This document shows positions 1 to 9,109 of a DNA stretch of 14,605 nt, piece after piece. The notes under the pieces are model-generated. The model saw nothing but the letters and a program-made list of their open reading frames with translations. It had not been told where the DNA came from and did no database searches. A program made the translations under genes and the position numbers. The stretch's first letter is position 1. Every line of letters starts with the position of its first letter. Origin of the DNA: Mucidula mucida (lineage: Eukaryota; Basidiomycota; Agaricomycetes; Agaricales; Physalacriaceae); NCBI GenBank assembly GCA_015501055.1, contig JADNYV010000838.1:1-14605 (forward strand), written 5' to 3'.

Positions 1-142
1 CAGTCGATACACAATGGTAGAAACGACTGAGGTGGCGTGAAACGATCGAGAGGTATATAAATGTACGTATAGGAGGCATGTCCATAAAAGGAATTCACCG
101 CCCGTCGTCGGGTCTACTTCCAACACGATGCTATAACAAGGG
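1..142. other. Left flank of gypsy element, possible end of another LTR
   Basis: No coding region is seen in these 142 bases. The last part reads TATAACA at 131-137, then AAGGG, then the gypsy LTR begins with TGTTA. TAACA is also how the gypsy LTR ends, and the preceding bases CGATGC/CGATTC are similar. This stretch may therefore be the tail of a related LTR abutting the element. Only 137 bases are in view, so this cannot be settled here. A TATATAAAT string at 53-61 has no assigned role. Confidence 0.25.
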
Positions 143-671
143 TGTTAGCGACTGACTAAGCCACGAGACTCAACCAGGTACCACAGCAAGAAACTAAGGA
201 AGAAAGCGTTCGCGTTCGTAAGACTAGGCTAGGCCAGGTGTATAAACGAGATCGGAACTAAAGTACAATGATACTACACTACTGCTTATATACTAGTAAG
301 TCTGTGTTTGGGACTCCTTGTCCATACGTGTTTCCACTAGGGATGCTCCACGCCCTTGACCCAGTGTTGTATGCTACTAGTCCGTGAAACCATTAAATAC
401 GAGTGGTGACTGCATGTAAGTAATAATACTGAAATGTCCATGTGTGCTACGAGTGTCGGCAGTGTATATACAATAGGGAGTCCATGAGGTATCAGCATGT
501 ATGATGTCATCCATGTGTTGGACGTGTGTCCGACATGAGTACGGCTTCGGTAATGAAAAGGAGTATGATCGGTGACGAAACAGATGATGAAACAGTCCGT
601 TGGTTGATAAGACAAGCCCCCCGATAAGATATGATAAGATTGAAAATGTGAAAATATGGCGATTCATAACA
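143..671 (-). repeat. 3' LTR of the gypsy element (529 bp)
   Basis: It starts TGTTAG and ends ATAACA on the plus strand, so its termini are short inverted repeats of the TG...CA type. It aligns end to end with 6126-6656, with by my hand count about 16 substitutions and 4 single-base indels. It carries the same TATA box (286-292) and the same 12-nt primer segment (249-260) as the other LTR. Confidence 0.97.
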
Positions 672-684
672 TCACCCCCTCCTT
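672..684 (-). other. Polypurine tract of the gypsy element
   Basis: The minus strand reads AAGGAGGGGGTGA directly before the 3' LTR. A purine run at this place is where plus-strand DNA synthesis is primed in LTR elements. It begins just after the pol stop codon. Confidence 0.85.
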
Positions 685-3280
685 AAGGCGCAAGTTCCAT
701 TCTGCGCCAGAGTCGCTCCATGAGGGCTGCAGAGGGTAGCGTGACGTCGAGGGGTTCAGTATCGGGCGGTGGCATGGGTCGGAAAAGATGTGATGGAAAT
801 TGCAACATGGGGACTTCAATGCGAGCAAGCGCGGGTGGCTTTGGCTTGTTCGGATATTGTTGGTGGAAATCACTGATGGCTTCGTCGGCATTTTTGAGAT
901 TGCATGCCGGTTCCCATGTCTGCTCGTGTGTGCCATAACCCTTCCAGTGAACCTTGTATTGAAAACCCCCGCGGTACTTCCGGGAATTCACCACTTTCTC
1001 GACCTCCCATTCCGGTTCGGCTCCTTCCAGCACAGGTGGTGGACGCGTGTCTCGGGGTTGCGTCGGGAATTGCGGCTCGTGGTAAGGCGTCAGCAGAGCC
1101 TCATTGAACACGGGATGGATGCTTTTCCACGTGTGAGGAATCTGGAGCTTGTAAGAGCTCGTCCCGACTTTCTTGATCACTTTGAACGGCCCGAAACGTT
1201 TGTCATCAAGCTTCTTCATTGGTCGGTCCGTGCTGAGATTCGTCCCTTCCAGCCATACTTTGTCGCCCTCCTTGTACTCTACTGCGTCTGTCCGCTTCCT
1301 GTCATAAAACCGTTTCATGTCCTCTTTTGCCATCTTCAATGCCGACCCTACTTCGTCCCATGTTTTCCTCATGCCGTCGGCAAACTCCTGCGCAGTCTCG
1401 TTTCTCGATGCCGTTTTCGGAGCGGTGCCTTTGTAGGGGTGTCTGCCCATGTCTGCAAAGAACGGAGTAACCTTGGTTGCTGAGTGTACCCGATCGTTGT
1501 AAACGAATTCGGCAGAGGGTAACCATTCATGCCAGTCGTTCTGATGGTAATTGACGAATAACCGTAAGAAATGTTCTATCTCTTGGTTCAACCGTTCTGT
1601 TTGCCCATTTGCCTGTGGATGGTACGCCGTCGTGAAGTTCCCTTCAATGCCCAACAGCCGGTATAACTCCTTCATGAAACGCGAGTGGTATTGCGGACCT
1701 CGATCGTGTATCATCTGTCGTGGCAATCCATGTATGGGGAAGATTCGATCGCGGTAAATACGAGCCATGCCTTCTGACGTCAGGGTGGTGTGTGTTGGTA
1801 TAATGCGTAACCGCTTTGTGAAATGGTCCACAAACGTGCTAATCGCATTGTATCCTCCCGACTCCGGCAACTCGCCGATCATGTCCGTCCCAACCTTCTC
1901 CCATGGTTCGCTTGGTACGTCTATAGGATGGAGGGGTGCAGCCGGTTTTGTGCGATGTGACTTTGTAACTTGGCATTTTTGACACCCTTCCACGTATTCG
2001 CGGACGTCTCGGCTAATTCCTGGCCACCAATAGGTGCGTGTGATCAACTCGAGAGTCTTGTACCGTCCCGGATGCCCTGCAAGCTGTGCATCATGATGCA
2101 TTCCAATAACTTTTCCCCGCAATTCCTTGTCCTTCGGTATGTAAATACGATCTTTCCATATAATAAGTCCATTTTCCTTCTCTTCCCATCCTTTTTCTTT
2201 GTTTTCTAATGCTTTTTGTACGTATCTGTCCTTGTTTCCTTTTCTTTGTTTGATTTTGTTAAGTAATTCGTCCTCCGGTGTAGCTACTGTATGTAAAGAA
2301 AATTGAATTTGTGATATAAAAAACTCCGGTTTTAGTAAAACAACGTTTTCATTATCTTTTTCCCCCTTCTCAAGGCCTGTCATCCTTGACAAGGCATCAG
2401 CTTTCCCCATCGTCTTGCCCGGTTTGTGAATCATCTGTATATCATACTCCGCCAACTCCGTAACCCATCTCGCCTGCCTCCGATTCAACTTCTGTGGCTT
2501 CCGGAAGTACTGGAGATTTTGATGATCGGTAAACACCTCCACCGTCTCCGTTGCTCCTAGAAGATACTGTCTCCAGTCGTCAATTGAGTCCATAATAGCC
2601 ATCATTTCTTTGTCATAGATCTCATAATTGCGCTCTACTTTGTTCAGCGCGCGAGACCGAAAGGCTACTGGTCTCCATTTTCCGTCAACCAACTGGGAAA
2701 GAATCGCCCAGTTCGCATAGTTCGAGGAGTCTGCCTCGACTCGAAACTTGCCGTCGTCGCGTGGTACGATCAGAACGGGTTCTTCCGTCATCCTCCGTTT
2801 CAACTCCTCAAACGCCTCGTGCTGCTCCATGCCCCAAACCCACTCGCCCTTCCCGGTTAGCGATGTCAATGGCTTCGCTACTCCCGCAAATCCCCGGATG
2901 AAACGTCGGTAGAAGTTGCAGAAGCCCAGGAATGACTGTACTTCCTTCTTCTTCGTCGGCTCCTTCCATTCCTTCACTACGGCCACTTTTGCCGGATCCA
3001 TCTTCACTTCCCCTCCTCCAACAATAACTCCTAAGTAGTCTACAGTATGTGCCTCAAAACTACATTTCTCGGGTTTTAAATACAACTTATTTACTCGTAA
3101 TATTTCTAATACCCTTCGTACAATCTGTCTATGCTCCTCGAGAGTGTTCGTAAAGATAAGTATATCGTCCAAGTAAACGATAACATGTCCGTCGTCAATC
3201 AATTCCTTCAGAATGTGATTCATGAACGATTGGAACGTTGCCGGCGAGTTTGTAAGTCCGAAGAACATGACTGAGGGCTC
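683..3280 (-). CDS. pol: Gypsy pol, part 3: reverse transcriptase, RNase H, integrase, chromodomain
   Basis: One uninterrupted frame of about 860 residues. Counting from the Met at 3268: YLDD (residues 32-35, catalytic palm); RNase H with D180, E221, D248 and ADALSR ending near 295; integrase zinc domain H392-H399-C429-C432; integrase core D462, D522 and E558 with exactly 35 residues between the last two (DD35E); a GPY/F-type module ([12 protein letters not shown]); and a chromodomain at about 752-808 (WEVEKVV ... HWKGY ... TWEP). The chromodomain keeps all three aromatic-cage positions of HP1 (W in place of Y24, then W and Y of WKGY), so binding of methylated histone H3 tails is plausible. 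The usual SDRG before the second catalytic D reads HDRG, a mild change. The stop lies just before the polypurine tract. Confidence 0.96.
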   Translation of the reverse strand, partial: EPSVMFFGLTNSPATFQSFMNHILKELIDDGHVIVYLDDILIFTNTLEEHRQIVRRVLEILRVNKLYLKPEKCSFEAHTVDYLGVIVGGGEVKMDPAKVAVVKEWKEPTKKKEVQSFLGFCNFYRRFIRGFAGVAKPLTSLTGKGEWVWGMEQHEAFEELKRRMTEEPVLIVPRDDGKFRVEADSSNYANWAILSQLVDGKWRPVAFRSRALNKVERNYEIYDKEMMAIMDSIDDWRQYLLGATETVEVFTDHQNLQYFRKPQKLNRRQARWVTELAEYDIQMIHKPGKTMGKADALSRMTGLEKGEKDNENVVLLKPEFFISQIQFSLHTVATPEDELLNKIKQRKGNKDRYVQKALENKEKGWEEKENGLIIWKDRIYIPKDKELRGKVIGMHHDAQLAGHPGRYKTLELITRTYWWPGISRDVREYVEGCQKCQVTKSHRTKPAAPLHPIDVPSEPWEKVGTDMIGELPESGGYNAISTFVDHFTKRLRIIPTHTTLTSEGMARIYRDRIFPIHGLPRQMIHDRGPQYHSRFMKELYRLLGIEGNFTTAYHPQANGQTERLNQEIEHFLRLFVNYHQNDWHEWLPSAEFVYNDRVHSATKVTPFFADMGRHPYKGTAPKTASRNETAQEFADGMRKTWDEVGSALKMAKEDMKRFYDRKRTDAVEYKEGDKVWLEGTNLSTDRPMKKLDDKRFGPFKVIKKVGTSSYKLQIPHTWKSIHPVFNEALLTPYHEPQFPTQPRDTRPPPVLEGAEPEWEVEKVVNSRKYRGGFQYKVHWKGYGTHEQTWEPACNLKNADEAISDFHQQYPNKPKPPALARIEVPMLQFPSHLFRPMPPPDTEPLDVTLPSAALMERLWRRMELAP

Positions 3281-3571
3281 AACAGGCCTCGGTTTGTTCT
3301 AAACGCCGCTTTCCACTCATCACCTTCTTTGATCCGGATGTTATTGTAACCCCATCGGACATCCATCTTCGTGAAAACCTTTGCTCCCTTCAACTTGTCG
3401 ATAAGCTCCTGAATCAACGGCAAGGGGTATCGGTTCTTGATTGTCATGTCGTTCAACTTCCGATAATCCTGCACTGGCCGAAGGCTTCCGTCCTTCTTCT
3501 TGACAAAGAAGAATGGTGACGCCATGGGTGAGATTGATGGCCGTATGCGTCCCGTGCGTATATTTTCCTCC
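3281..3571 (-). CDS. pol: Gypsy pol, part 2: reverse transcriptase fingers/palm
   Basis: This middle piece of reverse transcriptase is offset by one base from its neighbours. It has the conserved [23 protein letters not shown] stretch (split here as [15 protein letters not shown] and VQDYRKLN), [11 protein letters not shown], and [16 protein letters not shown]. The D of KMD is the first of the three catalytic aspartates. The segment ends at AFRTNRG. A coding-strand TT at 3281-3282 would have to be TTT to continue into the family's usual FEPxVMFFGL motif, which resumes in the next frame. Both edges of this piece are homopolymer indels. Confidence 0.93.
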
Positions 3572-4435
3572 AAAGAACTCGTCTAACGCCTTCTGCTCGG
3601 ATGGGCTAAGGGGATAAACCTTACAGTCAACCGGTTTGGAACCAGGCGTAAGTTCTATCGCGTGATCCCAGGGTCTTCGCTCCGGTAACTTGTCAAAGTC
3701 CGCCTTGCTAAATACATCGGAGAATTCCTCAATGTAAGGTGCAGCAGCGGATGAAGGCTGTTGTGATCTCAGCTTTTCACCGCTTTTGCAATAGTTGTCC
3801 CAGTCCATCCAGAACAAACGCTCTCCCTCTTCCAACTTCTCTTCTACGTCTTCTCCTTCATCTTCCGGCGAGTTATACTCGGGTAGGTAGCCGCAACGGT
3901 CTGGGCATCGATCAAAAGTCAACGTGGATTCCGTCCAGTTGATCGTGGGGTTGTGATATCGTAACCAATCTAGCCCCAAAAAGATGCTTGTTTTGCCAAG
4001 ATTGGTGACGGCCAACTCGATCTTTTCTGCATGATCACCGATCTTCATCCGGACCTCCACAAAACCTTTGATTGCTCCTCCCTCGTTTAGGGTTCCATCC
4101 GCATTGTAGACAGGGAGCTTGACCGGTAACTCCTTGATCGGGAGTCCGTTCTTCTCGACGAATTCTTTATTGACACAAGAACCCGTTGCTCCACTGTCAA
4201 GAAGGGCACTCGTTTCCCATTCAGAGCCTGTGTGTACGCTCTCTATGGTTACTCGGAGTTTCATGTCCTGCCCCTTTGTTCCCCGGATGTACTTCCTCGA
4301 CTTTTTCAACTCCGTCACAACTTCCACCGCAGCTTCCTTTGTCAACGCTCTGATCGCCATCACCTTCTCCTCCGTCGCTTCTCTCTCTCTCCGCTCCGGC
4401 ATCCATGCTCTCAAATTCCCACTGCTCTCGACACG
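3572..4435 (-). CDS. pol: Gypsy pol, part 1: aspartic protease and start of reverse transcriptase
   Basis: The retropepsin cleaves the Gag-Pol precursor. Its active site LLDSGATGS lies near 4200-4180, the expected (D/S)SGA form, followed by a downstream [14 protein letters not shown] block near 3990-3950 that corresponds to the flap/C-terminal ILG-type motif of gypsy proteases. An acidic linker follows. Then comes the first segment of reverse transcriptase, with [21 protein letters not shown] (approximately 3720-3660) and the [14 protein letters not shown] block near 3615-3580. The frame breaks at a coding-strand TTT at 3572-3574. Removing one T would join DEF to the [13 protein letters not shown] segment that follows. 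Confidence 0.93.
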
Positions 4436-4607
4436 TCATCCTCTCTTAGCCGTTGTGCATCCACTCGGGCGTATTTGGCTCAAATCTTTCTTTCGCAGGT
4501 TTTGGTGGTAAAGTCGTCGATGATATTTTAGGTGTTTCAGTACCGTACTGTAAATAGAATCTGCATCTGACGACCCTTCCTTGATGACTGCTCCGGCAGG
4601 ACTGCGT
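4436..4607 (-). other. Gag-pol junction
   Basis: After the gag TAG (4608-4610) no single frame runs cleanly into protease. The gag frame continues past that stop as a proline- and lysine-bearing linker (TPKISSTTLPPKPAKERF) and reaches a second stop. The protease frame is also open here but ends in TGA at 4436-4438. As written, pol sits +1 relative to the 3' gag frame. Because single-base errors surround the junction, I cannot tell a programmed frameshift from a single fused gag-pol reading frame as in Tf1. Confidence 0.5.
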
Positions 4608-5531
4608 CTACTGCGGGAGCTTCGCAAAACCCAACTCTTCGGCCAACTTCTTCTTCTCCTCGTCGTTCATTCGGTCCATAAACCCCGAATCGTCTGGGGT
4701 CGACCCTTCTTCGGACAGAACCTGCTGACGTGGCCGTGTTCGCCACAGCTGAAGCAAGTCCTCTTCGACGTGCGTTGTCGATGTCCATCGGCCTGCCGGC
4801 TCCTCCATAGGTAACACCGGTGGCATCTCGTCGTGTGATCGGCGTCGGGGGTGGGTTCGTAGGATTGGCTCTCGATGTAGCCACCTGCGGAGCTTGAGGC
4901 CGGGACTGCATGCCGGACCTCTTGCTCGCCGCCCGCCTTCTCCATAGCTGATCGATCTGAAGGATCTGTGCCTTCCAATCCTTGTACTTCTCTGGCAACC
5001 CGTCTCGGCTGCCATAGATCTGGTCGATGATCTTCTCGTTGACATTGGTCTCGAGAAGTCTCACGACGAATGCGTCATCCTTCGAGTATCCTGCCTGAGT
5101 GAGCAGGACCTCGAACTTCTGGAAGAAGTCTTGAGCGGTGTCTTGCCCCTGGCGCAACCGCTCGATCTGGTCTTGCGCGTCTCGCGCGAGGTTGGAATCC
5201 ACAAATCGCTCCTTCAAGTCTTCCTTGAACTCCGTCCAAGAGACTGTCCATTCCTCTTCTTCCTCATCGAAGTTCTGGTCCGATAGTTCTGACCCATGCA
5301 TCTACGTGATCTCCTCGGATGTAGGAGAGAACAACATCATCCTTTCGGAGTCAGATGTGAGGTTGTTCTTCTTGTCACGGATGTATGTGAACATCGATCG
5401 CCACCAGCTTTGTACTTGGACTTGTCCCCGTCATAGTCGTAAGGCTTGTTGACAAGGGATCGGCCTTTGATTTCGGTATCGGCATGATGAGCGGGTGTGT
5501 GAGGAGCGGTTTCGGGTGCTTCGTTGGACAT
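4608..5531 (-). CDS. gag: Gag polyprotein of the gypsy element (frameshifted)
   Basis: It encodes the structural capsid protein of the retrotransposon particle. The chosen start is the ATG at 5531 (MSNEAPETAP...). Capsid motifs follow: WWRSMFTYIRDKKNN near 5405-5360, SYIRGDHVDAW near 5325-5295, and the WTVSWTEFKEDLKERF block with a downstream FFQKFE near 5240-5105. After a low-complexity linker comes one CCHC zinc knuckle, CFSCGEHGHVSRFC, near 4760-4715, and an acidic/lysine-rich end (MNDEEKKKLAEELGF) stopping with TAG at 4608. These parts lie in different frames. The breaks are at about 5409-5411 (AAA on the coding strand), 5328-5331, 5293-5295 (GGG), 4764-4765 (AA) and 4704-4706 (GGG), each correctable by one base. 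They look like indel errors or recent decay. Confidence 0.88.
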
Positions 5532-6125
5532 GATGGATCGGGGTGATGGGATCGGAGATGAAAGGGTGAAAGTGGGGATATGGGTGATGCGGATTTGGAT
5601 GAAACGGGTGAGGGAATAGAGGTTTGGATGAATAGGGAGGGATCGCCTAGATCTGAATAGAATCCAGGACTTGGTAGGTGGGGAATGATGATGTGTATCG
5701 TAAGGTAAGTAAAGTAGGTAGGTATCGTAACTGTCTACCTATTTTACCGACTACTGACTACGTATCTACGGAGCCCAAGAGCTCGTCACAAGTTCGCAAT
5801 TGCCCAGCCGACGTCCCTCTGGTGTGAGGTAAGCCGAAGTTTTCCTGGGAACGGGGGTTGACCCGTAAACAGCGCCCACTGAAGTGCAACTGCCAAAAGT
5901 TCGTTCTCGTGAGAGCGGCTACTTCCAGCACCCGAGGCAGTTATCTCTAACTGTTAGCCGGCGCTACTGGGACCAATACACACGTATGCGGACGTGCGCT
6001 GGAATTAGGAATCCGTCGATCTGTAAACAGGGAAAGGGGATGGGGAATGTGCGATGATCAAACAGCGAAGTGCTGATCGACGATCAGGGATGTGTGGTAG
6101 GTGGTAGAAAGTAGTTCCGATCTTC
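5532..6125 (-). other. Gypsy leader / 5' untranslated region
   Basis: This is the stretch between the 5' LTR and the gag ATG at 5531. Apart from the primer-binding site at its start I see no coding region or clear RNA structure. Its length (about 590 nt) is long but not exceptional, and packaging signals would be expected here by analogy. Confidence 0.6.
6112..6123 (-). other. Primer-binding site (self-complementary type)
   Basis: It lies two bases inside the 5' LTR end. The minus strand reads AGATCGGAACTA and pairs over 12 of 12 positions with the predicted transcript 5' end. It lacks the TGG start expected for a site that pairs with the CCA end of a tRNA, which argues against a tRNA primer. 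Confidence 0.7.
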
Positions 6126-6231
6126 TGTTAGCGGACTGACTAAGCCACGAGACTCAACCAGGTACCACAGCAAGAACTAAGGAAGAAAGCGTTCACGTTC
6201 GTAAGACTAGGCTAGGCCAGGTGTATAAACG

Positions 6232-6243
6232 AGATCGGAACTA
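6232..6243 (-). other. Predicted self-primer at the 5' end of the gypsy transcript
   Basis: Minus strand TAGTTCCGATCT (6243 to 6232) is the perfect reverse complement of the primer-binding site at 6112-6123. In Tf1 of fission yeast the first 11 nt of the mRNA fold back on the PBS and are cleaved to prime minus-strand DNA. The position of this segment just downstream of a TATA box fits the same role. The copy in the 3' LTR is at 249-260. Confidence 0.7.
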
Positions 6244-6268
6244 AAGTACAATGATACTACACTACTGC

Positions 6269-6275
6269 TTATATA
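6269..6275 (-). promoter_or_regulatory. TATA box of the gypsy LTR promoter
   Basis: The minus strand reads AGTATATAAGC here. The first T of TATATAA lies 32 nt upstream of position 6243, where the 12-nt sequence complementary to the primer-binding site begins. This is a normal TATA-to-start spacing, so the transcript is predicted to start at or very near 6243. The identical box in the other LTR is at 286-292, with the same 32-nt spacing to 260. Confidence 0.7.
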
Positions 6276-6656
6276 CTAGTAAGTCTGTGTTTGAAGCTCC
6301 TTGTCCATACGCGTTTCCACTAGGGATGCTCCACGCCCTTGACCCAGTGTTGTATGCTACTAGTCCGTGAAACCATTAAATACGAGTGGTGACTGCATGT
6401 AAGTAATAATACTGAAACGACCATGTGTGCTACGAGTGTCGGCGGTGTGTATACAATAGGGAGTCCATGAGGTATCGGCATGTATGATGTCATCCATGTG
6501 TTGGGTGTGTGTCCGTCATGAGTACGGCTTCGGTAATGAAAAGGAGTATGATCGGTGACGAAACAGATGATGAAACAGTCCGTTGGTTGATAAGACAAGG
6601 CCCCCCGATAAGATATGATAAGATGTGAAAGTGTGAAAATATGGTCATTCATAACA

Positions 6657-6796
6657 CTTGGTCTGACCGAGATAATGTACGTTGTATTCAACGTGTAAGT
6701 ACACGGTTTTGTCATGAGAAACCTAACAACGACAGCGGAGATACATAGATATATACAGATGCCAATGACCATGAACAATAGGAAAGAAACACATTC
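6657..6796. other. Spacer between the gypsy 5' LTR and the AT-hook gene
   Basis: These are 140 bases with no gene. They form the 3' untranslated and terminator region of the minus-strand gene that ends at 6797. The coding-strand stretch directly after the stop is T-rich. Confidence 0.4.
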
Positions 6797-7621
6797 CTAC
6801 TGGAGAAGCTGCCCAGAAACTTCGGGATCAAACAAAAGAGGCCGCACAGTCTGCGCAAAGTGCAGCGCAAACGCAAACCTCTCCTCCGGCACCTTCCTCA
6901 AAACGAACGGACCAAGATCCAGCTCCCCAGGCAAAATTGGCGCACAGTACAGATTAATCTAGCGAACAAGGAGTACCATGGTGAGTTCCGGAGATTGAGG
7001 AAGCTGGAATTCGTACAGGGCATTGCAGGGTGCGAGTTCGCGACAAGGCGGGATGGGCAGCATGAAGAACCTATAATGAGCGAATGTGTCCGGCTCAGAT
7101 GATGGAACCTAAATGAGACAATGAGTAACCACGGAAGAGTGTCAAGGTGGAAGCTTACTTGAGGGGCGAGGAATGCTGGGGAGGCGTATCCAACTGGGTT
7201 GGATTCGACCTGAATACCAGAATCAGTGAAGGGATCCTGGAATCAAAAAAACTCACCTCTAGCGTCTCCTGCTTCTTTCCTTTGGCATGGCGCGTTGTAC
7301 CATTGCCCGCCGCTTTACGCTTCGGTCGCCCTGCCTGTTGCCACGAGTCGACCCTCGTTGGGCATCTTCGCTCCCTCTGGCTTGCGTTCCAGCAGCTGCA
7401 GAGGCCTCATTTCTGTGATACTCCTGGTAGCGCTGGAATGCGCCCTTCAGTTCCGCGGCGGGTGAACGCATCGGCTCCTGGGATATACTCGACGCGCTAT
7501 TGTTACGCGACAAGGGTTTGGATGAAACGGAGGCGATGTGGGACGTTTGGGCTTCCGAATCGATGGGTGACGAATCCCGAGCACGCAGGTCAGCGGGCGA
7601 CGCGGCATTAGGCGTCGACAT
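6797..7621 (-). CDS. Small basic AT-hook-like protein, four exons (function unknown)
   Basis: I do not recognise this protein, but the gene model is coherent. Exons on the minus strand: 7621-7257, 7209-7159, 7108-6977 and 6922-6797. Introns are 47, 50 and 54 nt with GTGAGT, GTAAGC and GTACTC donors, all in phase 0. The product would be about 224 residues. The N-terminal third is Ser/Ala-rich and disordered (MSTPNAASPADL...). Then comes a helical QRYQEYHRNEA stretch, then GRPKRK, an AT-hook-like core, then a hydrophobic, Pro-rich C-terminal half (YRFFMLPIPPC, LDLGPFVLRKVPEERF, FALHFAQTV) that looks folded. Exon 1 needs one extra base at the GGG run (plus 7329-7331) to read GRPKRK and reach the donor in frame; without it a stop precedes the donor. 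The third intron holds an in-frame TAG, consistent with splicing. Nuclear DNA binding is only suggested by the hook. Confidence 0.62.
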
Positions 7622-8979
7622 TTTACCAGCACCTTTGTTCGGTGTACAGTTGTTGTGACGATGGGCATGGCGTCTATGTCGTGATTGTTGGGGAGATAGT
7701 CGTTGAGACACGGATTATTGACCGTGAAGAGCAGACGATAGGTGGTGGTGGAAAGGCAAGAGTGAATTTACCTCGAGTATGTGGACAGACTACAATGGGC
7801 GATGAGCTCGGAGGATGCCGGTGGCCTTTGTTCGCCAAATCGGGTAACTCGACGACCAAATGACTGTTGCGCACGGGTGGCTCATCCAAAGAGAAGACAC
7901 ATCTCAGCTGGGGCATTACAGAAATAATAGCTACCCACATTCTAAGCGATTGTTGTTGAACTGATATTGCGCCACTCTTGAAGATCGAATGGGAATCTCC
8001 ATCAGGAGTGTGACAGAACTCCTGATTTGTCAAAGATAAATCCGGATAAGCCACGTTAATGCCGCATGTCGATGATGGCAGCATGGGGAAGATGGCGCGG
8101 ATAACATGACCGTGTTAAGATGATTGGGTCGATGGCACGACAATGACACATATTTCGGCTTGGTGCACAACAACGAGGGCCAGCCGCACCACTCAAATGA
8201 TCTAGAGGCAAGCTAGACTTCAAGCAAGTTACCCTTCCAAAGTAAAGCGAATGAAATACCTTTTACTGGTGGCCAGGACATGTCGACAAGCACAATTTCT
8301 CGGAGGACCTAACACAGAGATAGCTTGTCGATAGCACCGTGACCAGCGATTAGTCATCCTAACCTGTCCCACATTGCAGTAACCACCGTTACTAGATGGT
8401 GTCTAAACCATAAGCTTCATGGCCGGACTGCGCCCGTAAGTCTGACTAAATTTCATATAAGAAGGCAGTCGTGAGCTCACAGAAGATGTCCTTTCTATGT
8501 GAAGGCGGGACCGCCAGTCCAAGCCGCGCGATTGTGTAGTTGGAATGCGACTGGCAGATGGCCTAAATCAGAAGGATGTACTTCAGAATCCCAGACATAT
8601 CATTGTGCGGCGCGTAGACCCAGACAGCTCGAACACGTATCTTTGCCGCTGTAATGACTGGTTTCCGTTTTTACACCCATCCGTTGGCAGGCAGCAGGGT
8701 CGTTGAGTTGCCAGCATCATACACGACGAATAGATGGAGAAGACAGCAACTGTTCTCGTGAGTTTGCCTGAATAAAACCTGTATCATAGCGGCGTGTTTG
8801 TGAGATGATGATGGAAGCAATTGGGAAGGAAAGCAACCTGGGCGATGTACATTTGCCCGGCGGCACTTTCCTCTTCCTCCTCCCACAATCGTTGCGCGTC
8901 TCATATGTATATCTTTCTCCTAGCTGCTTGAAACTACCGGAATGCTGGAGAAATCTACACTTTGTCACCTCCCACCACC
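7622..8979. other. Intergenic region, no gene recognised
   Basis: About 1.36 kb between the start of the minus-strand AT-hook gene and the next plus-strand candidate, so it presumably holds divergent promoters. Open frames of up to about 136 codons occur on both strands but show no domain-like sequence, no consistent intron signals and no similarity to the surrounding genes. I found no tRNA-like cloverleaf or clear tandem repeat. Confidence 0.45.
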
Positions 8980-9060
8980 ATGACCGACTACCCGCCCGCG
9001 ACAACAACAACAACAACGGCAGTGACCGGAAGTAATCAATTGGGTACCGGTTGGGTACAG
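8980..9060 (+). CDS. Possible first exon, Thr-rich start (speculative)
   Basis: An ATG in a strong initiation context (CACCACCATGACC) opens 27 codons, MTDYPPATTTTTTAVTGSNQ and seven more residues, up to a CAG|GTTTGA boundary at 9060/9061. A 44-nt stretch ending in CCCAACAG could be an intron, but no downstream frame continues convincingly. It may be a short upstream ORF, the start of the gene that follows, or chance. Confidence 0.2.
9001..9017 (+). repeat. (ACA)n microsatellite
   Basis: Five to six perfect ACA units. Read from the ATG at 8980 they encode a Thr run. It is a candidate length-variable site. Confidence 0.75.
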
Positions 9061-9109
9061 GTTTGATTTCACCATTCTATCGGCGCAGCTCACATTCCCA
9101 ACAGGGCTG

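Larger units (their letters stand above)
143..6656 (-). mobile_element. Full-length Ty3/gypsy LTR retrotransposon (chromovirus, Tf1/sushi-like)
   Basis: The element reads on the minus strand from 6656 to 143. Order: 5' LTR (6126-6656), primer-binding site, leader of about 590 nt, gag with capsid domain and CCHC knuckle, pol with DSGA protease, YLDD reverse transcriptase, RNase H, HHCC/DD35E integrase and a C-terminal chromodomain, polypurine tract, 3' LTR (143-671). Domain order with RNase H before integrase is diagnostic of Ty3/gypsy; the C-terminal chromodomain marks a chromovirus. The reading frame is broken at several single-base positions, so as assembled it is non-autonomous. Flanking pentamers differ (AAGGG left, CTTGG right), so no target-site duplication is visible. 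Confidence 0.96.
6126..6656 (-). repeat. 5' LTR of the gypsy element (531 bp)
   Basis: This is the partner of 143-671, with the same TGTTA/TAACA termini. On the coding (minus) strand the predicted parts are U3 from 6656 to about 6244 and R-U5 from about 6243 to 6126, judged from the TATA box at 6269-6275. Most inter-LTR differences are transitions. The four indels are single bases in or next to homopolymers. Confidence 0.97.

Noticed and set aside
800..1483. Plus-strand open frame of 227 codons across the integrase tail and chromodomain
   Set aside because: It is the antisense shadow of pol, whose minus-strand frame has clear domains.
5532..6125. tRNA-type primer-binding site in the gypsy leader
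   Set aside because: No TGG-starting stretch next to the LTR; the self-complementary 12-mer explains the site better.
6320..6778. Minus-strand 152-codon frame in the 5' LTR and its flank
   Set aside because: It lies within the LTR, is His/Ser/Thr-rich without domains, and the same frame is broken in the other LTR.
7674..8084. Minus-strand open frame of 136 codons upstream of the AT-hook gene
   Set aside because: It has no domain-like pattern, no start context and no continuity with the AT-hook gene; it looks like chance in the shared upstream region.
8380..8405. Possible small RNA or hairpin (GTAAC...GTTAC)
   Set aside because: Only a 5-bp stem with no flanking promoter or terminator signals; no tRNA or snRNA features.
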